64,000 nt of DNA from Neoroseomonas terrae. Lineage in GTDB: Bacteria; Pseudomonadota; Alphaproteobacteria; Acetobacterales; Acetobacteraceae. Each line of letters opens with the position of its first letter. The first letter of the stretch is position 1. Location: assembly GCF_018129025.1 (NCBI RefSeq), contig NZ_JAAEDI010000008.1:1-64000 (forward strand), given 5' to 3'. The notes beneath the pieces were generated by a model. The model was given only the letters and a program-made list of their open reading frames with translations, ran no database searches and was not told the DNA's origin. The position numbers and the translations under genes are program-made. Shown here piece by piece: positions 63,599-64,000 of the stretch.

Positions 63599-64000
63599 TC
63601 AGCGCCAGCCCAGCGCCGGCGCGACGTTCTTCAGGATGCCCTCGATGACATGGGCGCAGTAGTCGACGCCGAGCTGGTTCGGAATGGTCAGCAGCAGCGT
63701 GTCGGCCTCGGCGATCCCTTCGTCGGCGCGGAGTTCCTCAATCAGCCGTTCGGGCTCGGCGGCGTAGCCGCGGCCGAAGATGGCGCGCGTCTTCTCGTCG
63801 ATGAAGCCGATCTGGTCCTCCTCCTTGCCGCGGCCGAAATAGCTACGGTCGCGGTCGTCCAGCAGCGGGAAGATGCTGCGGCTGACGGAGACGCGCGGCG
63901 TGCGGTCGTGGCCGGCTTCCGCCCAGGCCTCGCGATAGGCACGGATCTGCTTTGCCTGCTGGATGTGGAACGGCTCGCCCGTCTCATCGTCCTTCAGGGT
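63599..64000 (-). CDS. Flavin-dependent (LLM class) monooxygenase, C-terminal part
   Basis: The last 133 codons of a gene that runs beyond the window. It reads, in part, FHIQQAKQIRAYREAWAEAGH, VSVSRSIFPLLDDRDRSYFGRG and DTLLLTIPNQLGVDYCAHVIEGILKNVAPALGWR. The pattern is that of the C-terminus of LLM class flavin-dependent oxidoreductases. The N-terminus with the active site is outside, so the substrate cannot be guessed. It is convergent with the GT4 gene. Confidence 0.75.
   Translation of the reverse strand, partial: TLKDDETGEPFHIQQAKQIRAYREAWAEAGHDRTPRVSVSRSIFPLLDDRDRSYFGRGKEEDQIGFIDEKTRAIFGRGYAAEPERLIEELRADEGIAEADTLLLTIPNQLGVDYCAHVIEGILKNVAPALGWR

Overview
The window is a high-GC (roughly two-thirds G+C) bacterial chromosome segment with tightly packed operons, many ATGA/GTGA/TGATG start-stop overlaps and frequent GTG starts. 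Gene content (Bug-type solute receptors without their membrane partners, abundant acyl-CoA enzymes, an uvrC-pgsA-moaD-moaE block, Tat/lipoprotein signals, DUF1289 and DUF6285 proteins) suggests an alphaproteobacterium, most likely Acetobacteraceae (Roseomonas-like). The family assignment is inference from memory of gene content and was not tested by alignment.

Region 1 (1-14181) is a surface-polysaccharide locus. On the minus strand, one run encodes a glycosyltransferase, gmd and fcl (GDP-mannose to GDP-L-fucose), two more glycosyltransferases and the start of an rfbB-type dTDP-glucose 4,6-dehydratase cut by the window edge. Divergently, the plus strand carries an FkbM-type methyltransferase, two large two-domain glycosyltransferases and a GT4 enzyme. 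A two-gene ABC-2 exporter (wzm/wzt-like, with a short Wzt) closes the locus. Region 2 (14267-16867) holds a glycine-zipper lipoprotein, a lytic transglycosylase with a SPOR domain and a small acidic protein.

Region 3 (17059-25382) is a catabolic CoA-thioester operon: NDP-forming acyl-CoA synthetase, MaoC hydratase, PEP-mutase-family lyase, two-subunit CoA-transferase, two dissimilar acyl-CoA dehydrogenases and an enoyl-CoA hydratase. Region 4 (25513-32338) has a large-subunit catalase, an ABC exporter, an amidase, a DUF805 protein and a lipoprotein. Region 5 (32593-40355) has three Bug receptors, an enolase-superfamily dehydratase, a DMT permease, a TetR regulator and a flavin-dependent monooxygenase. 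Region 6 (40694-46451) has a fasciclin lipoprotein, a hydrolase, an SCP2-like protein, lutB and lutC, an Smr protein and a 2-hydroxyacid dehydrogenase.

Region 7 (46581-53056) is SDR - acyl-CoA dehydrogenase - APH-like kinase - DUF6285 - acyl-CoA ligase, then an amino-acid:cation symporter. The five enzyme types match the levulinate (lva) operon of Pseudomonas putida, so 4-oxo/4-hydroxy acid breakdown by phosphorylation is a reasonable prediction. Region 8 (53544-57597) has an NitT/TauT-type ABC importer, DUF1289, a FolM/PTR-like reductase and folB. Region 9 (57884-64000) has uvrC, pgsA, a lipoprotein, moaD, moaE, a VOC protein, a GT4 enzyme and the end of a flavin monooxygenase gene.

No rRNA, tRNA, CRISPR array, insertion sequence or prophage was recognised. 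The main non-coding structures are two families of dispersed intergenic hairpin repeats (three and two copies), several terminator-like hairpins, an AT-rich DnaA-box-bearing stretch before uvrC, and a possible leader-peptide/attenuator at 53245-53359.
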